Source: Eubacterium sp.
GTDB lineage: Bacteria > Bacillota > Clostridia > Lachnospirales > Lachnospiraceae
Assembly (NCBI GenBank): GCA_017420535.1
Contig: JAFOIV010000062.1
Location: forward strand, 1-64,000
Length of the DNA: 64,000 nucleotides
Reading direction: 5' to 3'
The position numbers were made by a program, and so were the translations under genes. Positions 43,607 to 53,424 of this stretch are shown here, in pieces. The notes beneath the pieces were generated by a model. The model was not told the origin of the DNA, did no database searches, and saw nothing but the letters and a program-made list of their open reading frames with translations. Positions within the stretch are counted from its first letter, which is position 1; the number at the start of each line of letters is the position of its first letter.

Positions 43607-45424
43607 ATGTGTGGTATTATAGGTTTTGCTGGTAATCTTCCAGCAAAGGATGTTCTTATTGATGGACTTGAGCAGCTTGAGTATAGAGGATATGACAGTG
43701 CCGGAATTGCTATTATGGATCCTGTTCAGGGGATTCTTTTAGCAAAGAAGGTAGGACGTGTAGCAGATCTTCGTGAAGCTGCAAAAGGACTTGAAACAAA
43801 GGGTACAACTGGTATAGGACATACCAGATGGGCTACTCATGGAGGAGTTACTGATGCAAATGCGCATCCTCACAGAGTAGGAAGAGTTACTCTTATTCAT
43901 AATGGAATCATTGAAAATTACAGAGATTTAACAGTTCAGTATGGCCTTAAGGATAAGCTTAAGTCAGAGACAGATTCAGAAGTTGCTGCAGCTTTCCTTG
44001 ATAAGGTATATGAAGGTGATCCAATCGATGCTATTAGAAAGGTAGTTAAGCTTCTTTCAGGATCATTTGCTCTTTGTATTATGTTTGATGATCAGCCTGG
44101 AAAGATCTATTCAGTAAGAAACGTAAGCCCACTTGTAGCAGCTGCATCAAAGAAAGGTGCTATCATCGCATCTGATCTTACAGCTCTTATAGCTTATTCA
44201 AAGGAATACTTTGTTGTTCCTGAATATCACATCCTTACTCTTTCAGAAGAAGGAATCAAGGTTGAGGATATGAAGGGAAATGAAGTAAGTCCTGAAATTC
44301 TTACAGTAAACTGGGATATCTCAGCAGCACAGAAGGGTGGATATCCACACTTCATGTTAAAGGAAATCTATGAGCAGCCAGAGGCACTTTCTAGAACTAT
44401 CATGCCAAGAGTAAAGGGTGGACTTCCATTCCTTCTTGATGATGGAATAGATGATGAGGTTCTTAAGAATCTTAAGAGAGTAAATATCGTTGCCTGTGGA
44501 ACAGCTATGCATGCTGGAATGGTAGGCCGTACAGTACTTGAGAACAGACTGAGAATTCCTGTAACAGTTGAAATTGCATCTGAATTCAGATATAAAGATC
44601 CTATCATTGATGAGGAGACTCTTACCATTGTGCTTTCACAGTCAGGTGAGACAATTGATACACTTGAAGCATTGAAGCTTGCAAAGAGCAAAGGCTCAAA
44701 GGTTATTTCAATTGTTAATGTTAAGGGATCAACTATCGCCCGTGAGAGTGATTATGTATTATATACACATGCAGGCCCTGAAATAGCTGTTGCTTCAACA
44801 AAGGCATATACAGTTCAGATTTCTGCAATGTATCTTATCGCTTGCCGTATAGGATTAGTTAAAGGCATTTTTAAAGAGGATGAGGCTAAAGAATTTATCC
44901 AGAATCTTATGAATGCAGGAGAACTTATTAAAGAGACTCTCCTTAATGCCAATAATATAAAGAGAATAGCAAATTACATCAAGATGGCTCCGGATGTATT
45001 CTACATCGGAAGAGGCATTGATTATACCATGTGTCTTGAAGCTTCTCTTAAACTTAAGGAGATTTCTTATATTCATTCAGAGGCATATGCTGCGGGTGAA
45101 TTAAAACATGGTACTATTGCTCTTATCAGCGAAGGTGTTCCAGTTATTGCCATCGCAACAGATGAAAATGTATATAGTAAAGTCATTTCAAATATCAGAG
45201 AGGTTAAGTCAAGAGGTGCATATGTTATCCTTATCAGCCACGATGATGATATAAATGATAATACAATCTGTGACAAGCAGATAAGAATACCTGATGCTGA
45301 TTCAACCTTCAGCGTATTTGCAACAGCTGCAGTTCTTCAGCTTATTGCATATTACGTATCAGACGCCAAGGGTCTTGATGTTGATAAGCCAAGAAATCTT
45401 GCAAAATCAGTTACAGTTGAATAA
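43607..45424 (+). CDS. glmS: Glucosamine-6-phosphate synthase
   Basis: The 605-residue enzyme converts fructose-6-phosphate and glutamine to glucosamine-6-phosphate, feeding wall synthesis. Cys2 of MCGIIGFAG is the glutaminase nucleophile. The N-terminal glutaminase domain (to about 220) is followed by two SIS domains (about 285-420 and 455-590), with CGTAMHAG and SQSGETIDT sugar-binding segments. GAGGAG precedes the ATG. Expression is set by the ribozyme upstream. Confidence 0.98.
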   Translation: MCGIIGFAGNLPAKDVLIDGLEQLEYRGYDSAGIAIMDPVQGILLAKKVGRVADLREAAKGLETKGTTGIGHTRWATHGGVTDANAHPHRVGRVTLIHNGIIENYRDLTVQYGLKDKLKSETDSEVAAAFLDKVYEGDPIDAIRKVVKLLSGSFALCIMFDDQPGKIYSVRNVSPLVAAASKKGAIIASDLTALIAYSKEYFVVPEYHILTLSEEGIKVEDMKGNEVSPEILTVNWDISAAQKGGYPHFMLKEIYEQPEALSRTIMPRVKGGLPFLLDDGIDDEVLKNLKRVNIVACGTAMHAGMVGRTVLENRLRIPVTVEIASEFRYKDPIIDEETLTIVLSQSGETIDTLEALKLAKSKGSKVISIVNVKGSTIARESDYVLYTHAGPEIAVASTKAYTVQISAMYLIACRIGLVKGIFKEDEAKEFIQNLMNAGELIKETLLNANNIKRIANYIKMAPDVFYIGRGIDYTMCLEASLKLKEISYIHSEAYAAGELKHGTIALISEGVPVIAIATDENVYSKVISNIREVKSRGAYVILISHDDDINDNTICDKQIRIPDADSTFSVFATAAVLQLIAYYVSDAKGLDVDKPRNLAKSVTVE

Positions 45425-45434
45425 AAAAATTATG

Positions 45435-45460
45435 GAAAAAGCCCTTCGGGGCTTTTTCTT
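45435..45460 (+). terminator. glmS terminator
   Basis: GAAAAAGCCC, TTCG tetraloop, GGGCTTTTTC, then TTTT. Confidence 0.93.
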
Positions 45461-45493
45461 TTGCCAAAAAAAAGTGCAATGTTCTTCTGTCTG

Positions 45494-45502
45494 TGTTATA
45501 AT
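45494..45502 (+). promoter_or_regulatory. Extended -10 promoter of the coiled-coil gene
   Basis: TGTTATAAT (TATAAT at 45497-45502) with no good -35. A small CCTC/GAGG hairpin lies in the leader at about 45516-45529. Confidence 0.6.
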
Positions 45503-45571
45503 TTCTGTTGAATGTCCTCGAAAAGAGGAAAAGAAAGAATGTGTATTTCGGAATTTTGAAAGGGGACCAAA

Positions 45572-46498
45572 ATGGAGTTAAATATCAAGTCAGTTTCATT
45601 CGGTGGATATGATAAGAAGGGTACAGAAGCTTATATAGCTGAAATGAAGGATGATTATGAGTCTCAGATCACAGAGCTCAAGAATACTACTGCAAAGCTT
45701 AGTGAGACAGTAGATAGTCTTCGTAAAATGCGCGAAGTTAATATGAATGAATCTAAGGCTACAGTTGATAATTTAAAACAGGTAAATAATGATCTTCAGG
45801 CAGAGATTGATAAGATGAAAGCACAGCTTGCAGAGTATGAGAATAGAGATAGAGAAAGTGCTGCAAGATATGAATCAATTTCACGTACACTTCTTGGTGC
45901 CAGAGAACAGGCTGATAAGCTTGCAAGAGAGACTCAGGATGAATGTGATGCTAAGATGAGCGAGACAACAACACAGTGCAACCAGATGATGGAAGAGACT
46001 ACAGCACAGTGTAAGCAGATGACGGAAGAGACTACAGCACAGTGTAAGCAGATGATGGAAGAGACCACAGCTCAGTGTGAAAATCTTAAGAACACAACAA
46101 AGACTGAATGCGATAGACTCACAACACAGACAAAGAGTTCATGTCAGGAAAAGAGAGAAACAACTTATGCTGATTGCGAGAACTTAAAGAATACAACAGT
46201 TGCTGAGATGAATCAGTTAAAAGAGCAGACTACAGCAAGCTGCAATCAGCTTAAGGCTGCTACAGAGGCTGCGGCTGCTAAATTAAAACAGGATACAGAG
46301 GCTGAATGCGAGCAGCTTAAGGCTAAGACTCGTGAAGAAGTTTACATGACAAGAAGTCAGGTTAAGAGAGAATGTGAATCAATCAGTGATTTCGTAGCAC
46401 AGCTTATGGTATCAGTTGATAAGGTTTCAGCTGCATGTCAGGAGACAAAGAAGCTTACAGATGATGCATTTGGAGATGTTGCTTCATCTAAGCAGTAA
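45572..46498 (+). CDS. Coiled-coil protein with cysteine ladder (DivIVA-like N-terminus)
   Basis: The 308-residue protein has an N-terminal segment (about 1-35) that recalls DivIVA/GpsB, then coiled coil almost to the end. From Cys125 to Cys268 the register is exactly 11 residues: Cys at 125, 136, 147, 158, 169, 180, 191, 202, 224, 246 and 268, with Met, Ala or Val at the three missing steps. Units such as EETTAQCKQMM give a 33-base DNA repeat. No signal peptide or span. It is probably a cytoplasmic scaffold in cell division, inferred from the N-terminus and from mreB nearby. Confidence 0.75.
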   Translation: MELNIKSVSFGGYDKKGTEAYIAEMKDDYESQITELKNTTAKLSETVDSLRKMREVNMNESKATVDNLKQVNNDLQAEIDKMKAQLAEYENRDRESAARYESISRTLLGAREQADKLARETQDECDAKMSETTTQCNQMMEETTAQCKQMTEETTAQCKQMMEETTAQCENLKNTTKTECDRLTTQTKSSCQEKRETTYADCENLKNTTVAEMNQLKEQTTASCNQLKAATEAAAAKLKQDTEAECEQLKAKTREEVYMTRSQVKRECESISDFVAQLMVSVDKVSAACQETKKLTDDAFGDVASSKQ

Positions 46499-46519
46499 AA
46501 CGTTTATTTGTAATGTATT

Positions 46520-46566
46520 AACAGGGACTATTATAAGCGGGAAACTTTTTTAGTCCCTGTTCTTTT
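46520..46566 (+). terminator. Terminator after the coiled-coil gene
   Basis: AACAGGGACTA pairs with TAGTCCCTGTT over a 20-nt loop, then CTTTTC. Confidence 0.8.
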
Positions 46567-46600
46567 CTAAACGAGGGTTAACTTAATAGGGGGGTGTCAT

Positions 46601-48334
46601 ATGAAGGATGAGACTAAATTTCTTCTCAAGGCTCTTGAGAAGGAAAGATGTTATATCATTGTTGTTGATTATCTTAGGGACGAGACTTTAAGCCACTCTA
46701 AATTAGAATACATAACTGATAATGTAACGCTACTTGGAATGAATTTAAAGGCTATTAAAGAGGGATTTAGGCTTCCGAAAGACTACATTCATCCGGATGA
46801 TAGGGAAACATTTGTAGAGGCACTTAAAATGGCTGCAGAGAAGCACATGGGTTTTTCCTATGGGTTAAAGATCTGTGGTGATGACGGTGTCATCAGGAAG
46901 GTCGATATTGTATCAGATTATAGTGAGATATCCAATGATACATTCAGGATTGAATATATACTTCGTGATACGGTTAAAAAAGAGAAGGAAGAGCCTAAGG
47001 ATAATAAAGATGAAATACCAGATGCCGCTCATATAGCAGAGGCATTTAGAAATAATAGAATGATGGATGTGTTGAACCATATTGCGGAAAACTTTGGAGT
47101 TTATTCTGCAGTGGTGGACCTTTCAGGAAGGAAAATCTCTGAGCCGGTGGGACCGGAAACTTATCTTGGAGAATTCTATGAATTGCTTGAAAGACCGGAC
47201 TATTTTGAATTGTTTGAAAGTGTTAGTGAGAGTCTGATAACTAGTGACGAGCCAATTTATATTGATATAAAGAGGTTCAGTCCGGAAAGCGGATTGTCGG
47301 CAGCACCGATTGTGATCGGTGGAAGACATGTGGCAAACTGGATTCTTTTTGCCCATGATAAGATTCAGTTGGACAGACTTAAGAAAATTATAAAGCATCA
47401 TAGAAAGATGACGGAGATCATTTCGGACTATGTTTATAAGTATTATCTTTCTGATCATAAAAAGCCCGATGATAATAAATATAAGAAATTAATTAAGTTT
47501 GAAAGAGAGCAGAGTAAGATAATATCTGAAATGCTTAAAGATATAATAAATGAACGCAAGTTCAATTTGGAGAAATACCTTAAAAAAGCCGGAGAATTAC
47601 TGGACGTTGATCATGTGATCCTCTTTAAGGAATCTTCAAAATATTCAGAAATCTATTCAATAGATGACTATTGGAGCGTAGAGGGAAAGTCCCCTGCTAC
47701 AGTAGCCGGATTTGATTGGAAACATGATCATTTCTCTGAAGAGATGAGGGAAAAAATCAATAAAGAAGGCTTTATAGTAGACCATAGTAATATTACCAAT
47801 CATATAAGAATTGGTATATTTGCAGGTAGAGCAAGAGCTGTTATAATCAGACCTGTTGTGGCTGAAAAGCTTTATTATGGCCGACTGGTTATAATTGAAA
47901 ACAGAAATGAAAGAGAATGGACTGAAGAAGAACTGGTATTTACAGAACAGTTTGCCAGTGTCATTTCCTATGCCTTAAGTGAAGAGGTAAGAGCAAAAGG
48001 TCTCTTTAACAGGGATGAGGATTTATTTGACATTCTTGATCAGTTTTCAGCAAATATTTTTATAAGAGATAATGAAACAGGTAATATTATATTTGCCAAT
48101 AAAGCGCTGAACAGATTGGCAAAGAGAGATATGACAGGTGAGAATTCCTGGAATATTGTGCCTGATACCAAGGAAGATATTAAGGGCTATGAAATAGGCT
48201 CTTCTTCTAAGCGTGTAAACTGGCGCAAATATATAGAGGAATTTGGAGCCATTTTTGATATATCCATGCTTCCGGTTCAATTCCAGGACGGGGAGAAAGG
48301 ATCAGTTTTTATACTAAGACTGGCGCAGGACTAG
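46601..48334 (+). CDS. PAS/GAF sensory protein without output domain
   Basis: The 577-residue cytoplasmic protein has a PAS-like domain (about 15-130), a PocR-type sensory region (about 155-265, with SGRKISEPVG and NWILFAHDKI), a GAF domain (about 310-455, with YGRLVIIENRNEREWTEEE) and a C-terminal PAS domain (about 470-575). No kinase, GGDEF, EAL, HTH or phosphatase domain follows. It stops 18 bp before mreB and probably shares its transcript, so it may act by protein contact on shape or division proteins. Domain limits are by eye. Confidence 0.7.
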   Translation: MKDETKFLLKALEKERCYIIVVDYLRDETLSHSKLEYITDNVTLLGMNLKAIKEGFRLPKDYIHPDDRETFVEALKMAAEKHMGFSYGLKICGDDGVIRKVDIVSDYSEISNDTFRIEYILRDTVKKEKEEPKDNKDEIPDAAHIAEAFRNNRMMDVLNHIAENFGVYSAVVDLSGRKISEPVGPETYLGEFYELLERPDYFELFESVSESLITSDEPIYIDIKRFSPESGLSAAPIVIGGRHVANWILFAHDKIQLDRLKKIIKHHRKMTEIISDYVYKYYLSDHKKPDDNKYKKLIKFEREQSKIISEMLKDIINERKFNLEKYLKKAGELLDVDHVILFKESSKYSEIYSIDDYWSVEGKSPATVAGFDWKHDHFSEEMREKINKEGFIVDHSNITNHIRIGIFAGRARAVIIRPVVAEKLYYGRLVIIENRNEREWTEEELVFTEQFASVISYALSEEVRAKGLFNRDEDLFDILDQFSANIFIRDNETGNIIFANKALNRLAKRDMTGENSWNIVPDTKEDIKGYEIGSSSKRVNWRKYIEEFGAIFDISMLPVQFQDGEKGSVFILRLAQD

Positions 48335-48352
48335 ATAGGAGGAACTAAAGTA

Positions 48353-49342
48353 ATGTCAAATGCAGATATAGGAATAGATCTTGGTACTTCAAGTACTCTG
48401 ATTTATGTAAGAGGTAAGGGAGTAGTTTTAAAAGAGCCTTCCGTAATCGCATATGATAAAGAACTTGATAAGATTGTAGAAATTGGTGAAGAAGCGAGAC
48501 TTATGCTGGGCAGAACTCCAGGTAATATCATCCCTATAAGACCGCTTAAACATGGTGTTATTACAGATAATTCAACAGCTGAGCAGATGCTTAGATATTT
48601 TATCCGCAAGGCTATTGGTAGAAACTTCCTTGGAAGAAGACCAAGAATCTGTATATCAGTACCTTCTGGTGTTACAGAAGTTGAAAGACGTGCAGTAGAA
48701 GAAGCGGCTTATCGTGCCGGTGCAAGATTTGTTACTCTTCTTGAATGTCCAATAGCAGCAGCCATTGGTGCGGGAATCGATATCTCTCGTCCTGTGGGAA
48801 ATATGCTTATCGATATTGGTGGCGGAACTACTGATATTGCTGTTATTTCAATGGGTGGCGCTGTTGTCAGCTCATCTATCAAAACAGCCGGTGAGAATTT
48901 CGATGAAGCCATTGTAAGATATGTAAGAAAGAGACATAACCTTCTTATCGGTGATGTTACAGCTGAAGAGGTTAAGATAAACATTGGTACATGTTATAAG
49001 AGACCTGAAAATATTGCTATGGAGATCCGTGGCAGAAATATGGTAACAGGTCTTCCAAAGACAATTACTATTACATCAGATGAAACAGAAGAGGCTTTAA
49101 GAGAGACCTGTGCTGCTATTGTTGACGCAGTACATTCAGTACTTGAGAAGACACCACCAGAGCTTGCGGCAGATATTGCAGACAGAGGTATTGTTCTTAC
49201 AGGTGGCGGGGCACTTCTTCATGGTCTTGAACAGATGATAGAAGAAAAGACAGGTATCACAACTATGACAGCTGAGGATCCTATGTCTGCAGTTGCCACA
49301 GGTACTGGAAAATATATGGATATACTTGATGAGGAAAAATAG
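48353..49342 (+). CDS. mreB: Rod-shape protein MreB/Mbl
   Basis: The 329-residue actin homologue has phosphate-1 loop GIDLGTSST, the IDIGGGTTDIAV phosphate-2 loop and the GGGALLHGL adenosine motif. It polymerises at the membrane to guide wall synthesis in rod-shaped cells. TAGGAGGA precedes the ATG. It lies between the PAS/GAF gene and recD2 and is not followed by mreC/mreD, so it could be an Mbl-type paralogue. Confidence 0.95.
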   Translation: MSNADIGIDLGTSSTLIYVRGKGVVLKEPSVIAYDKELDKIVEIGEEARLMLGRTPGNIIPIRPLKHGVITDNSTAEQMLRYFIRKAIGRNFLGRRPRICISVPSGVTEVERRAVEEAAYRAGARFVTLLECPIAAAIGAGIDISRPVGNMLIDIGGGTTDIAVISMGGAVVSSSIKTAGENFDEAIVRYVRKRHNLLIGDVTAEEVKINIGTCYKRPENIAMEIRGRNMVTGLPKTITITSDETEEALRETCAAIVDAVHSVLEKTPPELAADIADRGIVLTGGGALLHGLEQMIEEKTGITTMTAEDPMSAVATGTGKYMDILDEEK

Positions 49343-49354
49343 ACATATAGCAAT

Positions 49355-51613
49355 ATGACAAGAGAAGGATACATCGAGAAAATCATATATAAGAATGAGG
49401 ATAACGGATATGCAGTCTTCGTTGTTGAAACAAATGACGGAGAGGAAATATTTGTTGGAACCCTTGGAAATGTTGCCGAGGGAATGTATATACAGGCGGA
49501 GGGTGAATTCGTGCACCATCCGCAGTATGATATACAGTTTAAATTCTCTTCCTATAATATCAGTATGCCGGAAGATACCAAGGGTATAGAAAAATATCTT
49601 GGTTCCGGTATCATTAAAGGAATTGGCGAAGTTCTTGCCAAGAGGATTGTTAAGAAATTCAAGCTTGATACGCTTCGTATCATAGAAGAAGAACCTGAAA
49701 GATTAGCTGAAGTTAAGGGCATTTCCCTTGATAAGGCTAATAAGATTGCTGTATCTTATAGCGAAAGTCATGAATTTCAGGAAGTCATAATCTTCTTATC
49801 CAAATATGGGATAAATGCTAAACTTGCCATAAAGATCTACGAAGAATATGGTAAGGAAGTTTATAATGTAATAAGAGATAATCCATACAGATTAGCTGAG
49901 GATGTAGCCGGAGTGGGCTTTAAAAAGGCAGATGAGATTGCCATGGCTGCAGGAATTGCAGAGGATTCAAGCTTCCGTATACATTCTGCAACTCTTTATG
50001 CTCTGAATAATTCCATGCAGGAAGGACATATGTATCTTCCTGAGAGATTACTTGCCAGTGAGGTATATTCTCTTATTGGAAGTTCAGAGGAAGAACAGGT
50101 ATTTTTGGAAAAATTCCATGATCTTCTTATAGACATGGCCATGAATAAAAAGGTGGTACTTAAATCAGAAGAAGAAAATGGACAGGAATATACCATAGTT
50201 TATAGCTTTTGGAATTACAATACAGAGATAGCTTCTGCAAGAAAGCTGATGGATCTTAAGCTGCGTTTTGAAATACCAGAAGAAGAGATAAATAGCGTTA
50301 TAAAGGAAGTGGAGACGGATTGTGGTTTTTGCCTTGATGAGATTCAGAAATGTGCTGTAAGAGAAGCTATCAGTTCCGGAGTTGCAGTTATCACCGGTGG
50401 TCCTGGTACAGGTAAAACCACCATAATAAATGCAATCATCAAATATTTTAATAATAATGCTATGGAAGTACTTCTTGCAGCGCCTACAGGACGTGCGGCA
50501 AAGAGAATGACGGAATCCACAGGAAAGAAGGCTGAGACTATCCACAGACTTCTGGAATTTTCAGGAGAACCACAGGACGATACTGCAGGAAGACGCCTTA
50601 CATTTAATAGAAATGAAGATAATCCTTTAGAGGCAGATGTGATAATAATTGATGAAGCATCAATGCTGGATGCGACGCTGTTTTTGGCATTGCTTAAAGC
50701 AATAAACTACGGCACAAGGCTTATCCTTGTGGGGGATATCGATCAGCTTCCTTCAGTAGGGGCTGGAAATGTGCTTCATGATATTATTCTAAGCGGATGT
50801 TTTCCTGTTACTACACTTACTTCTATCTTTAGACAGTCTAAGGAAAGTTCCATAGTAAGTAATGCTCATATGATAAAAAATGGAATTCATCTTACTATAA
50901 GCAATAAAAGTAAGGATTTCTTCTTTATTCCGAGAAAGAATTCTGCGGAGATATTAAAAGAGGTAAATGATCTTTTGATAGACAATCTGCCTAAATATCT
51001 TAAAATTCCGGCTAAGGAGATCCAGGTCCTCACACCTATGAGAAGATATGAGCTGGGAGTAGAATCTTTAAATAAGAGATTACAGAGTGCTCTTAACCCT
51101 AAGACTAAAGGGGTAAATGAGAAGGATAAAGGTGATGTTATCTTCCGGGAAGGAGATAAGGTCATGCAGATAAAGAATAATTATAAGATTGAGTGGCGGA
51201 TTCCACCATGCGAAGACAATAACTATGTTATGGAAGAAGGAGTTGGCGTATTCAATGGAGATATGGGTTATATTGCAAGTATAGACGACTTCAATGAGGA
51301 AGTTTTAATACATTTCGATGATGGAAGAGAAGCGGTTTATACATATAATATGCTGGATGAAGTGGAACATGCATTTGCAATAACCATCCATAAGTCTCAG
51401 GGTAGTGAATACCCGGCGGTTATAATCCCATTGCTGGCAGGGCCGGAAAAACTGTTTAACAGAAATCTTCTTTATACGGCTGTTACCAGAGCAAAGCAGA
51501 TGGTTGTAATTGTGGGAAATATCAATCTTGTTAACAGGATGATAGATAATATAAGTGAACAAAGAAGGTTTACTACATTTGCAAAAAGAATAAAGGAAAT
51601 GGATGAAATATAG
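49355..51613 (+). CDS. recD2: RecD2-type DNA helicase
   Basis: This 752-residue superfamily 1B helicase has an N-terminal OB-like and HhH region (about 1-190, GSGIIKGIGEVLAKRIV) typical of RecD2, which lacks RecBC partners. Motif I is GGPGTGKTT (about 347), motif II IIDEASMLD, and the C-terminal motif is AITIHKSQGSEYPAV with YTAVTRAK. It unwinds 5' to 3' in DNA repair. The ribosome-binding site is weak, suggesting coupling to mreB 12 bp upstream; its end overlaps comF by 11 bases. Confidence 0.95.
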   Translation: MTREGYIEKIIYKNEDNGYAVFVVETNDGEEIFVGTLGNVAEGMYIQAEGEFVHHPQYDIQFKFSSYNISMPEDTKGIEKYLGSGIIKGIGEVLAKRIVKKFKLDTLRIIEEEPERLAEVKGISLDKANKIAVSYSESHEFQEVIIFLSKYGINAKLAIKIYEEYGKEVYNVIRDNPYRLAEDVAGVGFKKADEIAMAAGIAEDSSFRIHSATLYALNNSMQEGHMYLPERLLASEVYSLIGSSEEEQVFLEKFHDLLIDMAMNKKVVLKSEEENGQEYTIVYSFWNYNTEIASARKLMDLKLRFEIPEEEINSVIKEVETDCGFCLDEIQKCAVREAISSGVAVITGGPGTGKTTIINAIIKYFNNNAMEVLLAAPTGRAAKRMTESTGKKAETIHRLLEFSGEPQDDTAGRRLTFNRNEDNPLEADVIIIDEASMLDATLFLALLKAINYGTRLILVGDIDQLPSVGAGNVLHDIILSGCFPVTTLTSIFRQSKESSIVSNAHMIKNGIHLTISNKSKDFFFIPRKNSAEILKEVNDLLIDNLPKYLKIPAKEIQVLTPMRRYELGVESLNKRLQSALNPKTKGVNEKDKGDVIFREGDKVMQIKNNYKIEWRIPPCEDNNYVMEEGVGVFNGDMGYIASIDDFNEEVLIHFDDGREAVYTYNMLDEVEHAFAITIHKSQGSEYPAVIIPLLAGPEKLFNRNLLYTAVTRAKQMVVIVGNINLVNRMIDNISEQRRFTTFAKRIKEMDEI

Positions 51614-52313
51614 AATTATTAAAGATCTTTTATTTCCGCCAAGATGCGTATTATGCGATGAAGTAGTTCCTATGGGAAGGTTTGCTGTCTGTGATAACTG
51701 CAGACGCTATATAAGGCCTATAGAAGAGCCAAGATGCATGAGATGCGGAAAGAAAATAGAAGATGAAACAAAGGAATATTGCCTGGATTGTTCCAGAAAA
51801 GACAGAGGATATATCAAGGGATATCCCTGCTTTGATTATATAACTCCTATATCGGACTCTGTACTTAGAATGAAATACCATGACAGGCCGCAATATGCTT
51901 CATTTTACGGCAGAGAGATTGCCAGTCTTTTTGGAAATGAATTTAAATCCATGGGCATTGATGCCCTTATCCCTGTTCCGCTCCACAAAAACAGATTAAG
52001 GAAAAGAGGATATAATCAGGCGGAACTTATTGCATTAGCTCTTTCGAAGGAAACAGGAATTCCTGTGAGAAATGATATTCTTTACAGAGAAAGCGAAACA
52101 GTAGCTCAAAAGAAATTATCAAATGAAGAAAGAGAGAAAAACCTTTATAATGCTTTTCGGGCCAGAGAGATAAAGGATGTGCCGCGAAAGGTTATTATAG
52201 TGGATGACATTTATACTACAGGATCTACAATTGGTGCTTCGGCAAAAGCACTAAGGGGCATAGGTATAAAAGAGATATATTATACGAGCATATGCATAGG
52301 AAATGTGGTATGA
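51603..52313 (+). CDS. comF: ComF family protein
   Basis: The 236-residue protein has N-terminal zinc-finger Cys pairs (CVLC, CDNC, CMRC, CLDC) followed by a phosphoribosyltransferase domain with VIIVDDIYTTGSTI as the PRPP loop. ComF proteins assist uptake of single-stranded DNA during transformation, and many non-competent Clostridia retain them. It starts inside the end of recD2, so translation is coupled. Confidence 0.93.
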   Translation: MKYRIIKDLLFPPRCVLCDEVVPMGRFAVCDNCRRYIRPIEEPRCMRCGKKIEDETKEYCLDCSRKDRGYIKGYPCFDYITPISDSVLRMKYHDRPQYASFYGREIASLFGNEFKSMGIDALIPVPLHKNRLRKRGYNQAELIALALSKETGIPVRNDILYRESETVAQKKLSNEEREKNLYNAFRAREIKDVPRKVIIVDDIYTTGSTIGASAKALRGIGIKEIYYTSICIGNVV

Positions 52314-52330
52314 TGCTATTTGGTAAGAAA

Positions 52331-52344
52331 TGGTCCAAGGACCA
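52331..52344 (+). promoter_or_regulatory. Palindrome before ddl
   Basis: TGGTCC, AA, GGACCA: a perfect 14-bp palindrome just upstream of the ddl ribosome-binding site. Role unknown. Confidence 0.3.
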
Positions 52345-52362
52345 AAAAAGAGGTATATAGAG

Positions 52363-53424
52363 ATGACTAAGAAGAATTTATGTGTTTTATTTGGCGGTTG
52401 TTCATCAGAACATGAAGTATCATGTGTATCAGCAGCAACAGTAGTAAAAGCTCTTGATAAGGATAAATATGATATTACCCTTATTGGAATCACTAAAGAA
52501 GGACATTGGCTCTATACAGATTCAGTTGAAAAGATTGAAGATGGAAGCTGGAAAGACGGAAATGTAAGAGCAGTTATTTCCCCAGATACAGATCATAAAA
52601 TAATTCTTTCAAGTAATGGAAATCTTATAGAAGAAAGAAATGTTGATGTGGCTTTCCCGGTTCTTCATGGACTTTGGGGTGAGGATGGAACAATCCAGGG
52701 ACTTTTTGAGATGGCACACCTTCCATATGTGGGATGCGGACATCTTTCATCAGCAGTAACAATGGATAAGTTCTTTACTAAGGTTATTGCAGATTCCTGC
52801 AATGTTGCTCAGGCAAAATATACAGCAGTTAAGAAATACCAGTTAAAGAATATGGATAAGGTGGTAGAAAGGGTTGAAAGTGAAAGAGAATATCCTGTTT
52901 TCATCAAGCCTTCTAATGCAGGTTCATCAACTGGTGTAACAAAAGCACATAATAGAGAAGAACTTATCAACGGTCTTTATAAGGCAGCTGAGATTGATGC
53001 AAAGATTTTAGTTGAAGAGACTATCACAGGAAGAGAAATTGAATGTGCAGTATATGGACATGATGATAATGTATTTGCTACTGGAGTAGGAGAAATCCTT
53101 GCAGCAGCTGAGTTCTACGATTATGATGCCAAGTATAATAATGCAGAGTCAAAGACAGTTCTTGATCCGGATATTCCGGCTGAAAAGCTTGAAGAAATCC
53201 AGAAGATGGCAATTAAGATCTTCAAAGCCTGTGATGGATTTGGTTTTTCAAGAGTTGATTTCTTCCTTGAGAAGGACACAGATCGTGTAGTGTTTAATGA
53301 GATCAATACAATTCCTGGCCATACAGCTATAAGTATGTATCCTATGCTTATGAAGCGTGCAGGCCATGAAATGAAAGATTATTTAGATGGTCTTATCGAA
53401 ATGGCTTTCGAAAGACATGAATAA
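52363..53424 (+). CDS. ddl: D-alanine--D-alanine ligase
   Basis: This 353-residue ATP-grasp enzyme joins two D-Ala for peptidoglycan. The start at 52363 (MTKKNLCVLFGGCSSEHEVS) has AGAGG upstream; the ATG at 52330 lies in front of the palindrome. Ligase features are visible: VGCGHLSSAVTMDKFFTK, KPSNAGSSTGV and FNEINTIPGHTAISMYP. Its end overlaps, tail to tail, 46 bases of the minus-strand CPBP gene. Confidence 0.96.
   Translation: MTKKNLCVLFGGCSSEHEVSCVSAATVVKALDKDKYDITLIGITKEGHWLYTDSVEKIEDGSWKDGNVRAVISPDTDHKIILSSNGNLIEERNVDVAFPVLHGLWGEDGTIQGLFEMAHLPYVGCGHLSSAVTMDKFFTKVIADSCNVAQAKYTAVKKYQLKNMDKVVERVESEREYPVFIKPSNAGSSTGVTKAHNREELINGLYKAAEIDAKILVEETITGREIECAVYGHDDNVFATGVGEILAAAEFYDYDAKYNNAESKTVLDPDIPAEKLEEIQKMAIKIFKACDGFGFSRVDFFLEKDTDRVVFNEINTIPGHTAISMYPMLMKRAGHEMKDYLDGLIEMAFERHE

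Noticed and set aside
49136..49519. Long minus-strand frames inside mreB/recD2, glmS, ileS and cellobiose phosphorylase
   Set aside because: They are shadows of highly conserved plus- or minus-strand genes with complete motifs.
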